From PCRC01 sp017848435 (GTDB lineage Bacteria; Pseudomonadota; Gammaproteobacteria; Burkholderiales; Burkholderiaceae_C): DNA of 64,000 nucleotides. A model generated the notes under the pieces. It was not told the origin of the DNA. It saw nothing but the letters and a program-made list of their open reading frames with translations, and did not search any database. The DNA is taken from contig OZ260072.1 in the NCBI GenBank assembly GCA_965284315.1, forward strand, positions 1,550,001 through 1,614,000. The letters run 5' to 3'. This document shows, piece after piece, positions 8,282 through 16,151 of this stretch (position 1 is its first letter; the number at the start of each line of letters is the position of its first letter). A program made the position numbers and the translations under genes.

Positions 8282-9007
8282 TCAGAAGAGCCGGAACGCC
8301 AGCGGCAGCAGCAGCGCGCTGAGCAACACCTGCAGCCCGAGCGCCAGTCCGGCGTAAGCGCCGGCGTCGGCATTCACCTGAATCGCCCGCGCCGCGCCCA
8401 GGCCGTGGGCGGCGGTGCCCAGTGCAAAGCCGCGCGCGGCCCAGCCGTTGGCATCGGTGGGGATGCGCAGCCAACCAAACAGGTATTTGCCACTCAGCGC
8501 GCCCACCAGCCCGGTGACCACCGCGAACACCGCCGCCAGCGCCGGGATGCCGCCGATCTTGTCGGCGATGCCCATGGCCACCGGCGCGGTGACCGACTTG
8601 GGTGCGAGCGACAGCACCACTTCAGTGGGCAGCCCGACCAGCATGGCCAAGCCCACCGCCGAGCCGCTGGCGGCGGCGCCGCCCAGCAGGGCCGCGAGCA
8701 AAATACGACCCCAGCGCGCCCGCAGCGCCTGCCGACGCTGCCACAGCGGCCAGCCCAGCGCCACCACCGCCGGCCCGAGCAGGAAATGGATGAACTGCGC
8801 ACCGGCAAAGTAGGTGGGGTAGGGCACACCGGTGGCAAGCAGCACGCCAGCGATCACCACCACCGTCCACAGCACCGGGTTGGCCCACGGCGCCTGGGCC
8901 GTGCGGGTGTAAAACGCCTGCGCCAGCACGTACACCACCAGCGTCGCGGTCAGGCCAAACAGCGGTGTGGCCGAGAGGTAGACCCAGAGGTCAACGAACT
9001 TTGGCAT
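8282..9007 (-). CDS. lrgB: LrgB/CidB/YohK-family membrane protein
   Basis: A 241-residue polytopic membrane protein of the LrgB family. The family segment LSLAPKSVTAPVAMGIADKIGG is present near residues 130-152 and several hydrophobic helices are visible. LrgAB pairs were first described as holin/antiholin-like regulators. More recently bacterial LrgAB/PftAB were linked to pyruvate transport, and the plant LrgAB fusion PLGG1 is a glycolate/glycerate transporter. The gene overlaps lrgA by 17 bp and lies downstream of a glcD-like oxidase in the same operon, which favours an organic-acid transport role. Confidence 0.88.
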   Translation of the reverse strand: MPKFVDLWVYLSATPLFGLTATLVVYVLAQAFYTRTAQAPWANPVLWTVVVIAGVLLATGVPYPTYFAGAQFIHFLLGPAVVALGWPLWQRRQALRARWGRILLAALLGGAAASGSAVGLAMLVGLPTEVVLSLAPKSVTAPVAMGIADKIGGIPALAAVFAVVTGLVGALSGKYLFGWLRIPTDANGWAARGFALGTAAHGLGAARAIQVNADAGAYAGLALGLQVLLSALLLPLAFRLF

Positions 9008-9347
9008 CGCGCCTTTTCCGCCCCAGGTGCAGCACGCCCACCGTGACCACCAGACCGATCCAGGTGGACAGCACGATCACCAGCAGCATGCGGCCGCCGT
9101 ATTCGCCGACCAAGGCGAGGTGTGTCATCACACCCACACCCACCGGCACAAACAACAGTGACAGGTGCGTCAACAAAAAGTCGGCGCAGGCAGCGACCGG
9201 TTCGCGCACCGGTGCAAAGCCGAGCGCCAGGGTCAGCAGCAGCATGCCAACCACCGGGCCCGGGAAGGGCAGGTTGAGCCCGCGCGACAGCAACTCGCCC
9301 AGCGACTGGAGTGCCAACAACCAGGCCAGGCCACGCAGCGCCAACAT
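8991..9347 (-). CDS. lrgA: LrgA/CidA-family membrane protein
   Basis: A 118-residue small membrane protein with about four hydrophobic helices and the LrgA/CidA signature LPFPGPVVGMLLL, followed by LLTHLSLLFVPVGVGVM. It is the usual partner of LrgB. Its ATG begins immediately after the glcD stop codon (adjacent, no gap) and its end overlaps lrgB. The three genes should therefore be translated from one message. Function is probably transport of a small carboxylate, inferred from the operon rather than from any residue. Confidence 0.87.
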   Translation of the reverse strand: MLALRGLAWLLALQSLGELLSRGLNLPFPGPVVGMLLLTLALGFAPVREPVAACADFLLTHLSLLFVPVGVGVMTHLALVGEYGGRMLLVIVLSTWIGLVVTVGVLHLGRKRRDAKVR

Positions 9348-10850
9348 TTAAAACCGCGGCAGGTCGGGGTGGGCCATCTGCCCGCCGCGCACCACCACAC
9401 GGCCGTACTCGGCGCAGCGCGTCAGCGTGGGGATGACCTTGCCGGGGTTGAGCAGACCCTGCGGGTCGAACGCGCGCTTCACGGCAAACATCGCCTCGCG
9501 TTCTTCCGGCGTGAACTGCACACACATGCTGTTGAGTTTCTCGATGCCCACGCCGTGTTCGCCAGTGACCGTGCCGCCCATCGCCACGCTGGTTTCCAGG
9601 ATGTCGGCGCCGAACAACTCGCAGCGGTGCAGCTGGTCGGCGTCGTTGGCGTCGAACAGGATCAGCGGGTGCAGGTTGCCGTCGCCCGCATGGAACACGT
9701 TGGCGCAGCGCAGGCCGTATTTTTTCTCCATCTGCTGGATCGCCAGCAGGATGTCGGCCAGCCGCTTGCGCGGGATGGTCGAGTCCATGCACATGTAGTC
9801 GGGGCTGATGCGGCCGCTGGCCGGGAAGGCGTTTTTGCGGCCACTCCAGAACTTCAGCCGCTCGGCCTCGTCGCGGCTCACCGCAATCGCGGTGGCGCCA
9901 GCGGCGCGCAGCACATCGCTCATGCGGCCGATCTCTTCTTCCACTTCTTCCGGTGTGCCGTCGCTCTCGCACAGCAGAATCGCCTCGGCACTGAGGTCGT
10001 AGCCGGCGTGGACGAAGTCTTCCACCGCCGCCGTCATGGGCTTGTCCATCATCTCCAGCCCGGCGGGGACGATGCCGGCGGCAATCACCGCGGCCACCGC
10101 GTCGCCGGCTTTGCGCACGTCGTCAAAGCTGGCCATGATGCAGCGCGCCAGCTGGGGCTTGGGCACCAGCTTGACGGTGACTTCGGTGGTGATGGCCAGC
10201 ATGCCCTCGCTGCCCACCAGCACCGCCATCAGATCGAGCCCGGCGCAGTCCAGCGCGTCGCTGCCGAATTCAACCGGCTCGCCTGCCACCGTGAAGCCCT
10301 TGACCTTCAGCACGTTGTGCAGCGTCAACCCGTACTTCAGGCAGTGCACGCCGCCGGAGTTCTCGGCCACGTTGCCGCCGATGGTGCAGGCGATCTGGCT
10401 TGATGGGTCGGGCGCGTAGTACAGGCCCAACGGTGCCGCCGCTTCGCTGATGGCCAGGTTGCGCACGCCGCACTGCACCACCGCCGTGCGGCTGAGGGCA
10501 TCCAGCTTCAGGATGTTGTTGAACTTGGCGAGCGACAGCGTCACGCCCTGGGCGTGGGGCATCGCGCCGCCCGAGAGGCCGGTGCCAGCACCGCGCGCCA
10601 CCACCGGCACGCCCAGCGCATGGCAGGTTTTCAGCACCGCCTGCACCTGGGCTTCGGTTTCCGGCAGGGCCACGGCAAAAGGCCGCTGGCGGTAGGCGGT
10701 CAGGCCGTCGCATTCGTAGGGCGTGGTGTCTTCGGGCTGCCACAGCAGCGCGTGCGCAGGCAAAACTGCCAGCAGCCCCTGAATGATCTGGGACTTTTGC
10801 TCTGCTTTCAGGAGCGAGGCAGTGTGCTGGGGGGCAGTGGGGGCGTTCAT
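9348..10850 (-). CDS. glcD: FAD-linked oxidase, GlcD / D-lactate dehydrogenase type
   Basis: A 500-residue FAD-binding oxidase of the PCMH (vanillyl-alcohol oxidase) type. The FAD-binding region has VARGAGTGLSGGAMP and IGGNVAENSGGVHCLKYG; the C-terminal FAD-oxidase domain has CANVFHAGDGNLHPLILFD and GGTVTGEHGVG. This is the layout of glycolate oxidase subunit GlcD and of D-lactate/D-2-hydroxyglutarate dehydrogenases. No glcE or glcF follows, so it could be a single-chain dehydrogenase rather than part of glycolate oxidase. The start at 10850 (ATG, MNAPTAPQH) excludes an implausible upstream extension. It heads the glcD-lrgA-lrgB operon, and a LysR gene lies 95 bp upstream on the same strand. 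Confidence 0.85.
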   Translation of the reverse strand: MNAPTAPQHTASLLKAEQKSQIIQGLLAVLPAHALLWQPEDTTPYECDGLTAYRQRPFAVALPETEAQVQAVLKTCHALGVPVVARGAGTGLSGGAMPHAQGVTLSLAKFNNILKLDALSRTAVVQCGVRNLAISEAAAPLGLYYAPDPSSQIACTIGGNVAENSGGVHCLKYGLTLHNVLKVKGFTVAGEPVEFGSDALDCAGLDLMAVLVGSEGMLAITTEVTVKLVPKPQLARCIMASFDDVRKAGDAVAAVIAAGIVPAGLEMMDKPMTAAVEDFVHAGYDLSAEAILLCESDGTPEEVEEEIGRMSDVLRAAGATAIAVSRDEAERLKFWSGRKNAFPASGRISPDYMCMDSTIPRKRLADILLAIQQMEKKYGLRCANVFHAGDGNLHPLILFDANDADQLHRCELFGADILETSVAMGGTVTGEHGVGIEKLNSMCVQFTPEEREAMFAVKRAFDPQGLLNPGKVIPTLTRCAEYGRVVVRGGQMAHPDLPRF

Positions 10851-10945
10851 GGTCTGGCGCGGCAAGTCGATGCCAAACCACTGTACGGCAAAACCGCTGG
10901 CCGGTGCTTGAATAAATCGGGCGCGGGCCGTGAAAAGCGCTGGGC

Positions 10946-11827
10946 TCAGGCCACCGCTTTGCGGAGCCAGTCGGCAAAGGCCGCACATTCCCAGCGGTCC
11001 ATCAGGCCGGTGCGCCAGCACAGGTAGTGGGCGTGGGGGCTCGGCACGGCGGGTGAGGTGAGTGGGTCGAACACCCGCACCAGCGTGCCGCGCTCCAGCC
11101 AGGGCGCGGCGAGCTTCTGGCGCACCAGCGCCACGCCCATGCCGGCGGCTGCGGCGTCGCAGGTCAGGCCGACGTCGTTGAACTGCGAGCCGTCGGACGG
11201 CTCCGGCCAGTCGAGCGCGTGGGCGGCAAACCAGGTGCGCCAGGGCTCCAGCGGGCTGCGCAGCAGGGGCTGGCCTTCCAGCGCGAGGGGTGACTCGAAC
11301 GGGCCGTGTTCGCGCACGAAGGCGGGCGAGGCCAGCGGCGTGATCTCGTCTTTCATCAGCAGCACGTGCTCGACGTCGGCATAGCGGCCGGTACCGAAAC
11401 GAATGGTCAGGTCGGCGTCTTCGGCCACCACGTCGAGCAGCGGGATGGCGACCTGCAGCGTCAGGTCGATCTCGGGGTAGGCGTCGGTGAATTGGCGCAG
11501 CCGGGGAATCAGAATCGAGCGGGCAAACGTGGGCGTGACGGCAAACCGCAGCTTGCGCCGGCCGCTGCTGCCGCCCGCGCTGGGAAACTTCTGTAACCGC
11601 GCCAGCCCTTCGCGCACATGCGCCAGGTACTCGCTGCCCTCGGTGGTGAGCGAAAAGTCGGCCCGGCCAAACAGCTTGGTGCCGATGATCTGCTCCAGCT
11701 GCTTGACCCGGTGGCTGACCGCGCTGGGTGTGACGCAGAGTTCTTCGGCGGTTTGGGTCACGCTGCGCTGTCGCGCCAGTGCTTCAAATGTCAGCAGGCA
11801 TTGGATGGGCGGGATGCGTGCTGTCAT
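10946..11827 (-). CDS. LysR-family transcriptional regulator (GcvA-like)
   Basis: A 293-residue LysR-type regulator. The N-terminal winged helix is visible (LLTFEALARQRSVTQTAEEL, then VTPSAVSHRVKQLEQ), followed by a periplasmic-binding-like effector domain. The opening IPPIQCLLTFEALARQ and the C-terminal PHAHYLCW region resemble GcvA-type regulators. It lies upstream of and co-oriented with glcD-lrgA-lrgB, so it may control that operon; the effector is unknown. The start ATG at 11827 fits the family N-terminus. Confidence 0.88.
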   Translation of the reverse strand: MTARIPPIQCLLTFEALARQRSVTQTAEELCVTPSAVSHRVKQLEQIIGTKLFGRADFSLTTEGSEYLAHVREGLARLQKFPSAGGSSGRRKLRFAVTPTFARSILIPRLRQFTDAYPEIDLTLQVAIPLLDVVAEDADLTIRFGTGRYADVEHVLLMKDEITPLASPAFVREHGPFESPLALEGQPLLRSPLEPWRTWFAAHALDWPEPSDGSQFNDVGLTCDAAAAGMGVALVRQKLAAPWLERGTLVRVFDPLTSPAVPSPHAHYLCWRTGLMDRWECAAFADWLRKAVA

Positions 11828-11867
11828 GGTGTGGCCTCACACATGCGCGGCACAGGTGCCCAGGCAA

Positions 11868-11950
11868 GGCGCGCTGCGCACGGCCGCCCCGAAGCGGCCG
11901 CGCGCCCCCCAGTGAGGGTCGGCAGCCTGAAGGGCTGCTCCGGGGGGCGT
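11868..11950. repeat. GC-rich intergenic hairpin repeat
   Basis: Between the LysR gene and purU is a very GC-rich stretch. It contains the inverted repeat CGGCCGC...GCGGCCG and ends with a C-tract/G-tract pair (GCGCCCCCC ... CCGGGGGGCG). It resembles in composition the segment at 25254-25396 upstream of rpoN. It probably belongs to an intergenic repeat class and could form a strong stem on either strand. There is no T-run typical of an intrinsic terminator. Confidence 0.45.
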
Positions 11951-11955
11951 CCTTC

Positions 11956-12804
11956 TCATTTGAAGATCACGGTCTTGTGCCCGTTCAGAAGCACCCGGTG
12001 TTCGCTGTGCCATTTCACCGCGCGGGCCAGCACCTGGCTTTCGGTGTCGCGGCCCTGGGCGGTGAAGTCTTCCACCGTTTTGCTGTGGTCGACCCGGGCC
12101 ACGTCCTGTTCGATGATCGGGCCTTCGTCGAGGTCGGCCGTCACGTAGTGGGCGGTGGCGCCAATCAGTTTCACGCCCCGGTCGTGCGCCTGGTAGTAGG
12201 GCTTGGCGCCCTTGAAGCTGGGCAGGAAGGAGTGGTGGATGTTGATGGCGCGGCCCTGCAGCTTGCGGCACAGGTCGTCGCTCAGGATCTGCATGTAGCG
12301 GGCCAGCACGACCAGTTCCGCGCCTTCGGACTCAATGATCTCGAACTGTTTGGCTTCCACCTGCGCTTTGGTGGTGGCGGTGACCGGGATGTGGTGGAAG
12401 GGCACGTTGTAGCTGGCCGCGAGCTGGTAGAACTCGCGGTGGTTGCTGACAATGGCGCGGATGTCGATCGGCAGCAGGCCGCTTTTCCAGCGGAACAGCA
12501 GGTCGTTCAGGCAATGGCCTTCCTTGCTGACCAGAATGACGGTGCGCATCGGCTCGGCGGTGGCGTGCAGTTGCCAGGCCATCTTGAACGGTTCGGAGAA
12601 CTGGGTCAGTTGCCGCTTGAGGTCGGCAAAGCTCAGTTGGTCGCAGGCAAACTGCACCCGCATGAAAAACAGGCCCGTGGCCGGGTCGTTGTACTGCGCG
12701 GCTTCTTCGATGTTGCCACCGTGCTCGAACAGAAAGCCGGAAACGGCGTGCACGATGCCGGGACGGTCCGGGCAGGACAGGGTCAGGATGTAAGCGTGGT
12801 TCAT
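11956..12804 (-). CDS. purU: Formyltetrahydrofolate deformylase
   Basis: A 282-residue PurU, which hydrolyses 10-formyl-THF to formate and THF, balancing one-carbon pools and supplying formate for PurT. It has an N-terminal ACT domain (ILTLSCPDRPGIVHAVSGFL) and a C-terminal formyltransferase-type domain with NVPFHHIPVT, LVVLARYMQIL, INIHHSFLPSFKGAKPY and an Asp near the end (DLDEGPIIEQD). These are the Asn/His/Asp catalytic set of the family. ATG at 12804 is preferred; a TTG at 12816 is an alternative. It stands alone on its strand between the LysR gene and the anti-sigma gene. Confidence 0.94.
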   Translation of the reverse strand: MNHAYILTLSCPDRPGIVHAVSGFLFEHGGNIEEAAQYNDPATGLFFMRVQFACDQLSFADLKRQLTQFSEPFKMAWQLHATAEPMRTVILVSKEGHCLNDLLFRWKSGLLPIDIRAIVSNHREFYQLAASYNVPFHHIPVTATTKAQVEAKQFEIIESEGAELVVLARYMQILSDDLCRKLQGRAINIHHSFLPSFKGAKPYYQAHDRGVKLIGATAHYVTADLDEGPIIEQDVARVDHSKTVEDFTAQGRDTESQVLARAVKWHSEHRVLLNGHKTVIFK

Positions 12805-12863
12805 AAATGCGGTCAACAGCCCGTGTGGGTGGCAAATTGTCGCAGGTTGGCCGCGCCGGGCCG

Positions 12864-13598
12864 TCAGACCTTGACGGCGTGCCCGATGAACAGGATCGGC
12901 CCGGTGGGGCGGTTCAGCGGCGAGCCACCCGCTGGCTCCAGCGTGATTTCAAACAGCTGGCGCTCACCCAGCCCTGGGATGCGGGCGGCGGGCACCACCA
13001 CACTGGTGCCCGGGGTGACCAGGCCGAGCGAGGTGGGGCCGGCGTCGCGCTCGCCTTTGGTCCAGAACTGCAGCGTGCTGCCCGCCGGCACCGGCTCGCC
13101 GCCCGAGAGTGGCAGCAACCGCACCGTGCCACCACCGTGCGCTTCCACCAGCCAGCCGATGGTCGCTTTGTCCGGGCTTTGCAGCACGGCGACGAGGTGT
13201 GGCACGGCGGCGTCGGTGCCCCCCAGGTGCGTGGCCAGCGAGACGGCCAGCACCAGGCAACCGAACGCGGCCGCCGCTGCCAGGCCCTGCCAGAAGCCGA
13301 GGCGTTGCCACAGCGGGGGCTGGGCAGGTGGCGCAAGGCGCTGGACAGGCAGGGTTGGGGGCGTGGCTGTGGCCTCGAGCGTCTGGGCGATGCGCGACCA
13401 CAGGCCCAGGGGTGGTTCCACCGCCAGCGTGGGTGGGGCCAGGCCCAGCAGGCGGTCTTGCCAGGCGGCGACTTCGGCGCGCAGCGCAGGGTCGCGCGCC
13501 AGGGCGAGGGCAAAAACGGTCTGTTCGGCGTCGCTCAGGGTGCCGAGCACGTACTCGCCGGCCAGGGCGTTGCGTTCTTCGGGGTCCAGCAGGTTCAT
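12864..13598 (-). CDS. Membrane anti-sigma factor (RskA-like)
   Basis: A 244-residue membrane protein overlapping the ECF sigma gene by 4 bp (ATGA). The N-terminal 70 residues (MNLLDPEERNALAGEYVLGT...) are the typical cytosolic anti-sigma helical domain. One transmembrane segment follows (about residues 115-137, AAAAFGCLVLAVSLATHL), then a periplasmic RskA-type domain containing LPLSGGEPVPAG and FEITLEPAGGSP. It should hold the preceding ECF sigma factor inactive until an envelope signal triggers release. The start was set at the ATG overlapping the sigma stop; a frame continuing upstream is inside the sigma gene. Confidence 0.87.
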   Translation of the reverse strand: MNLLDPEERNALAGEYVLGTLSDAEQTVFALALARDPALRAEVAAWQDRLLGLAPPTLAVEPPLGLWSRIAQTLEATATPPTLPVQRLAPPAQPPLWQRLGFWQGLAAAAAFGCLVLAVSLATHLGGTDAAVPHLVAVLQSPDKATIGWLVEAHGGGTVRLLPLSGGEPVPAGSTLQFWTKGERDAGPTSLGLVTPGTSVVVPAARIPGLGERQLFEITLEPAGGSPLNRPTGPILFIGHAVKV

Positions 13599-14137
13599 GA
13601 CAGGCACTCCTTCAAGCTCGCCAGCCCACGGCGTATCCATGATTTAACGCTGCCGAGCGGTGCATTGAGTCGCTGGGCGATCTGGGCATGGGTGTAGCCA
13701 TCCACATACGCATGGACGATGCAGGCACGGCGGGGGGCGTCGAGTTGTTGCAGGCAACGGTGCAGCGTGGTGGTCATGGCGTTGCGGTCAGGCGCAGGGT
13801 GGTGGGTGTCGACCAGGCCGTCCAGGATGGTGTCGTCCATCGGCAGGCTGCGCCCGGCGCGGCGCGCTTCGGTCAGTGCGCAGTGCCGCACCACGGTGTA
13901 GAGCCAGCCGCGCGCCGAACCCAGTTCGGGGTCGAAGCTGCCGGCGTTGTGCCAGACCCGTAGCCAGGCGTCGTGCAGCACGTCTTCGGCGGTGGCACGG
14001 TCGCGCACGATGCGCAGCGCCACACCCAGCAGCCAGCGCGACTCCTGGTCGTACAACGCCTGCAGCGCAGGCACGTGGCCACTGGCGCAGGCCAGCAGGG
14101 CTGCGTCGTGGTCGAAGTCGCTGGGGTGGGGGTTCAC
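13595..14137 (-). CDS. ECF RNA polymerase sigma factor (SigK/RpoE-like)
   Basis: A 180-residue ECF sigma factor with region 2 (AEDVLHDAWLRVWHNAGSFD, GWLYTVVRH) and region 4 (YVDGYTHAQIAQRLNAPLGSVKSWIRRGLASLK). The start codon is GTG (14137-14135), giving MNPHPSDFDHD. It is translationally coupled to the membrane anti-sigma gene. The nearest upstream gene, a secreted DUF4394 lipoprotein 132 bp away on the same strand, is a candidate regulon member. In several bacteria SigK/RskA-type pairs sit beside genes for secreted proteins. The trigger is not evident. Confidence 0.9.
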   Translation of the reverse strand: MNPHPSDFDHDAALLACASGHVPALQALYDQESRWLLGVALRIVRDRATAEDVLHDAWLRVWHNAGSFDPELGSARGWLYTVVRHCALTEARRAGRSLPMDDTILDGLVDTHHPAPDRNAMTTTLHRCLQQLDAPRRACIVHAYVDGYTHAQIAQRLNAPLGSVKSWIRRGLASLKECLS

Positions 14138-14269
14138 GGTGGGTGCGTTCAGGACTGCAAATTCTAGGGCCAGAGTGCCGTGCCGGCATGAAAAAGCGGC
14201 CGGTGCAGGGTTGCAGCGGCCGCAAAGGGGACCAGGCGCTGCTCCGGCAACGCCTGGTGTGCCAGACGG

Positions 14270-15868
14270 TCAGTAGCGGATGGCGATGTCGGTGATGGCC
14301 GGGCCGGTGGCGCCACCAATCTGCGCTGCCGCTGCGGTGCCGCGCAGGGTGGCGGCGCCGGTGGTCAGGTTGATGTTGTAGAGCGAATAAGGGCCGGTTA
14401 GCCCCGCGCGGAAGGCGCCGAGTGCCAGGCCGTTGTCGCCGCCGGCGATGTCGATCGCGCTGTTGCCAGTCACGTCCAGGCCCAGTGCGCCCACGTCGGT
14501 GAGGGTGCCGTTGTTCGGCGGGTTCTGGATCGCCAGCACATTGGCGAGTGTGTCCACGTCGTACAGCGTGGTGGCGGTGGTGCCGGCAAAGCTGTTGGTG
14601 TAGGCGGCGCCTGTGACAGAAGCGGGAACGGTGCGGTTGATATTGCCGTCGGTGGTGGTGGCGCCGGTGGCCACATTGATGCGCAGGCTCTGGCCCAGGT
14701 CGCTGATGACGCGCAGGCGGTCCGGCACCGGGTTGAAGTCGACCGAGAAGCTGGTGCCCAGCAGGGTGGTGAACGCGGGGTTGCCGTCGGTGGTGTCGGC
14801 CGGGTCGGCGGCCAGGGTGGCCACCACGGTGCCGGCGCCGGTGTCGGGGTTGACGGTCAGCAGGCGGGCGCTGCTGGTGAGCGCGTACAGCAGGCCGTTG
14901 GCGGGGCGGAAGTCGATGCCGAGCACGTTTTCACCCGCGTTCAGGCCGGTGATGGCGGTGGTGCCGAGCAGCGTGTTGGGCGCAGCCGGGTCGATGCGTG
15001 ACAGGTTGTTGCCGCTCAGCACGAACACCGTGGGCGCGGCCGGCGGGTTCAGCAACGTCAGGCCCACCACGGGCTCGTCGGTGCCGAGGGTGCCCACGGC
15101 TGTGGCCACACCGCCGGTGGCCAGCGACACGCTGTACAGGCGGGTGACGCCACCCACGCGCAGCGCGGCAAAACCGGTGTTGTTGCGCGCGTCGATGTCA
15201 AAGCCGTTGGCGGCGTCGCAGGTCACGCCCAGCGGGGTGGGGTTGGTCAGGGTGCCGTTGTTGGGCGGGTTCTGCAGGGTGCGGGTGCCGGTGGCGCAGT
15301 CGATGTTGAACAGCTGCGTGCTGGTGGCCCCGGCAAAGGCGTTGGTGTAGGCCGATGCGCTGACGCTGGCACCGGCAATGCCGTTGATGGCGCCGTCCAC
15401 CAGTGTGGCGCCGGTGTCCACGTTGATGCGGAGGTTTTGGCCGGTGTTGCTGACGAGGCGCAGGCGGTCCGGCACCGGGTTGAAGTCGACCCCGAAGCTG
15501 GCGCCCGAGAGCGCGGTGAAGGCGGTGGTGTTGGCCGCGTCGTTGGCCAGGGCCACGCGGAAGGTGGCGGCGCCGGTGGCGGGGTCAAGGGTGTAGATGC
15601 GGCCGGCGTTGGACACCGCATAAACCAGGCCATTGGCCGGGCGCACGTCCATGCCAATCAGCTGCTCGGAGCCGTTCAGCCCGCTGATGCCGAGGTTGCT
15701 GACCAGCGTGCCAGGGGTGGCGCGGTTGAAGGTGGCAATGCGCCCGCCTGCCGTCAGGACGGCGGTGTCGCCAACGGGGGAAGGGCCGTTGTTGTTGCTG
15801 CCACCGCAGGCGGCCAGGGTGGCCGCGAACAGGGCCGTGACGGCCAGGCGGTTGAAAGACTTGTGCAT
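14270..15868 (-). CDS. Secreted lipoprotein with two DUF4394 domains
   Basis: A 532-residue exported protein. The signal peptide ends in a lipobox (TLAACGG, Cys about residue 21) followed by an Asn/Gly-rich linker. Two homologous halves then follow, about residues 35-275 and 280-530. Each contains the DUF4394 signature: DFNPVPDRLRLVSNTGQNLR in the first and DFNPVPDRLRVISDLGQSLR in the second, plus repeated LQNPPNNGTLT/IQNPPNNGTLT and YTN(A/S)FAG. The pattern suggests a beta-propeller-like fold made by tandem duplication. Function of the family is unknown. It lies upstream of and co-oriented with an ECF sigma/anti-sigma pair, and may be its target or its sensor. Confidence 0.82.
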   Translation of the reverse strand: MHKSFNRLAVTALFAATLAACGGSNNNGPSPVGDTAVLTAGGRIATFNRATPGTLVSNLGISGLNGSEQLIGMDVRPANGLVYAVSNAGRIYTLDPATGAATFRVALANDAANTTAFTALSGASFGVDFNPVPDRLRLVSNTGQNLRINVDTGATLVDGAINGIAGASVSASAYTNAFAGATSTQLFNIDCATGTRTLQNPPNNGTLTNPTPLGVTCDAANGFDIDARNNTGFAALRVGGVTRLYSVSLATGGVATAVGTLGTDEPVVGLTLLNPPAAPTVFVLSGNNLSRIDPAAPNTLLGTTAITGLNAGENVLGIDFRPANGLLYALTSSARLLTVNPDTGAGTVVATLAADPADTTDGNPAFTTLLGTSFSVDFNPVPDRLRVISDLGQSLRINVATGATTTDGNINRTVPASVTGAAYTNSFAGTTATTLYDVDTLANVLAIQNPPNNGTLTDVGALGLDVTGNSAIDIAGGDNGLALGAFRAGLTGPYSLYNINLTTGAATLRGTAAAAQIGGATGPAITDIAIRY

Positions 15869-16102
15869 GGAATTTCCTCGGTAGGGTGGGCCAACAGGCT
15901 TGCGAAAACAAGCCGCTCGCTGACCTTACTGAGCAGAGCCATGTTTGGATGCAGGACAACGCCTGTACCTGGCACAAGGTTTCAACCCGTCACGTGTGGA
16001 CGGTGCCACGGGCGGGTGGGCCCGGAGTGGGCTCACACCGCACCGAACCGGGCCTTGCCGGTGTGTTTTGGCCGATTTTTATGCCAAATATGCCGCAAGC
16101 CT

Positions 16103-16140
16103 AGTGAAGCCTTGCGGCTTCGCTATTGAATCAATAGCGA
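16103..16140. repeat. Short palindromic repeats downstream of glcB
   Basis: Two adjacent hairpins lie in the 283-bp gap between the DUF4394 gene and malate synthase: GAAGCC-TTGC-GGCTTC and the near-perfect palindrome TCGCTATTGA-A-TCAATAGCGA (16120-16140). The second is of the TAGC/GCTA-flanked type that recurs in this window (for example at 28565-28590). On the minus strand, which carries glcB, it sits just after the stop and could end transcription or stabilise the message. The remainder of the gap (15869-16100) shows no feature I can name apart from the presumed promoter of the lipoprotein gene. Confidence 0.5.
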
Positions 16141-16151
16141 AACGCCCGCGG

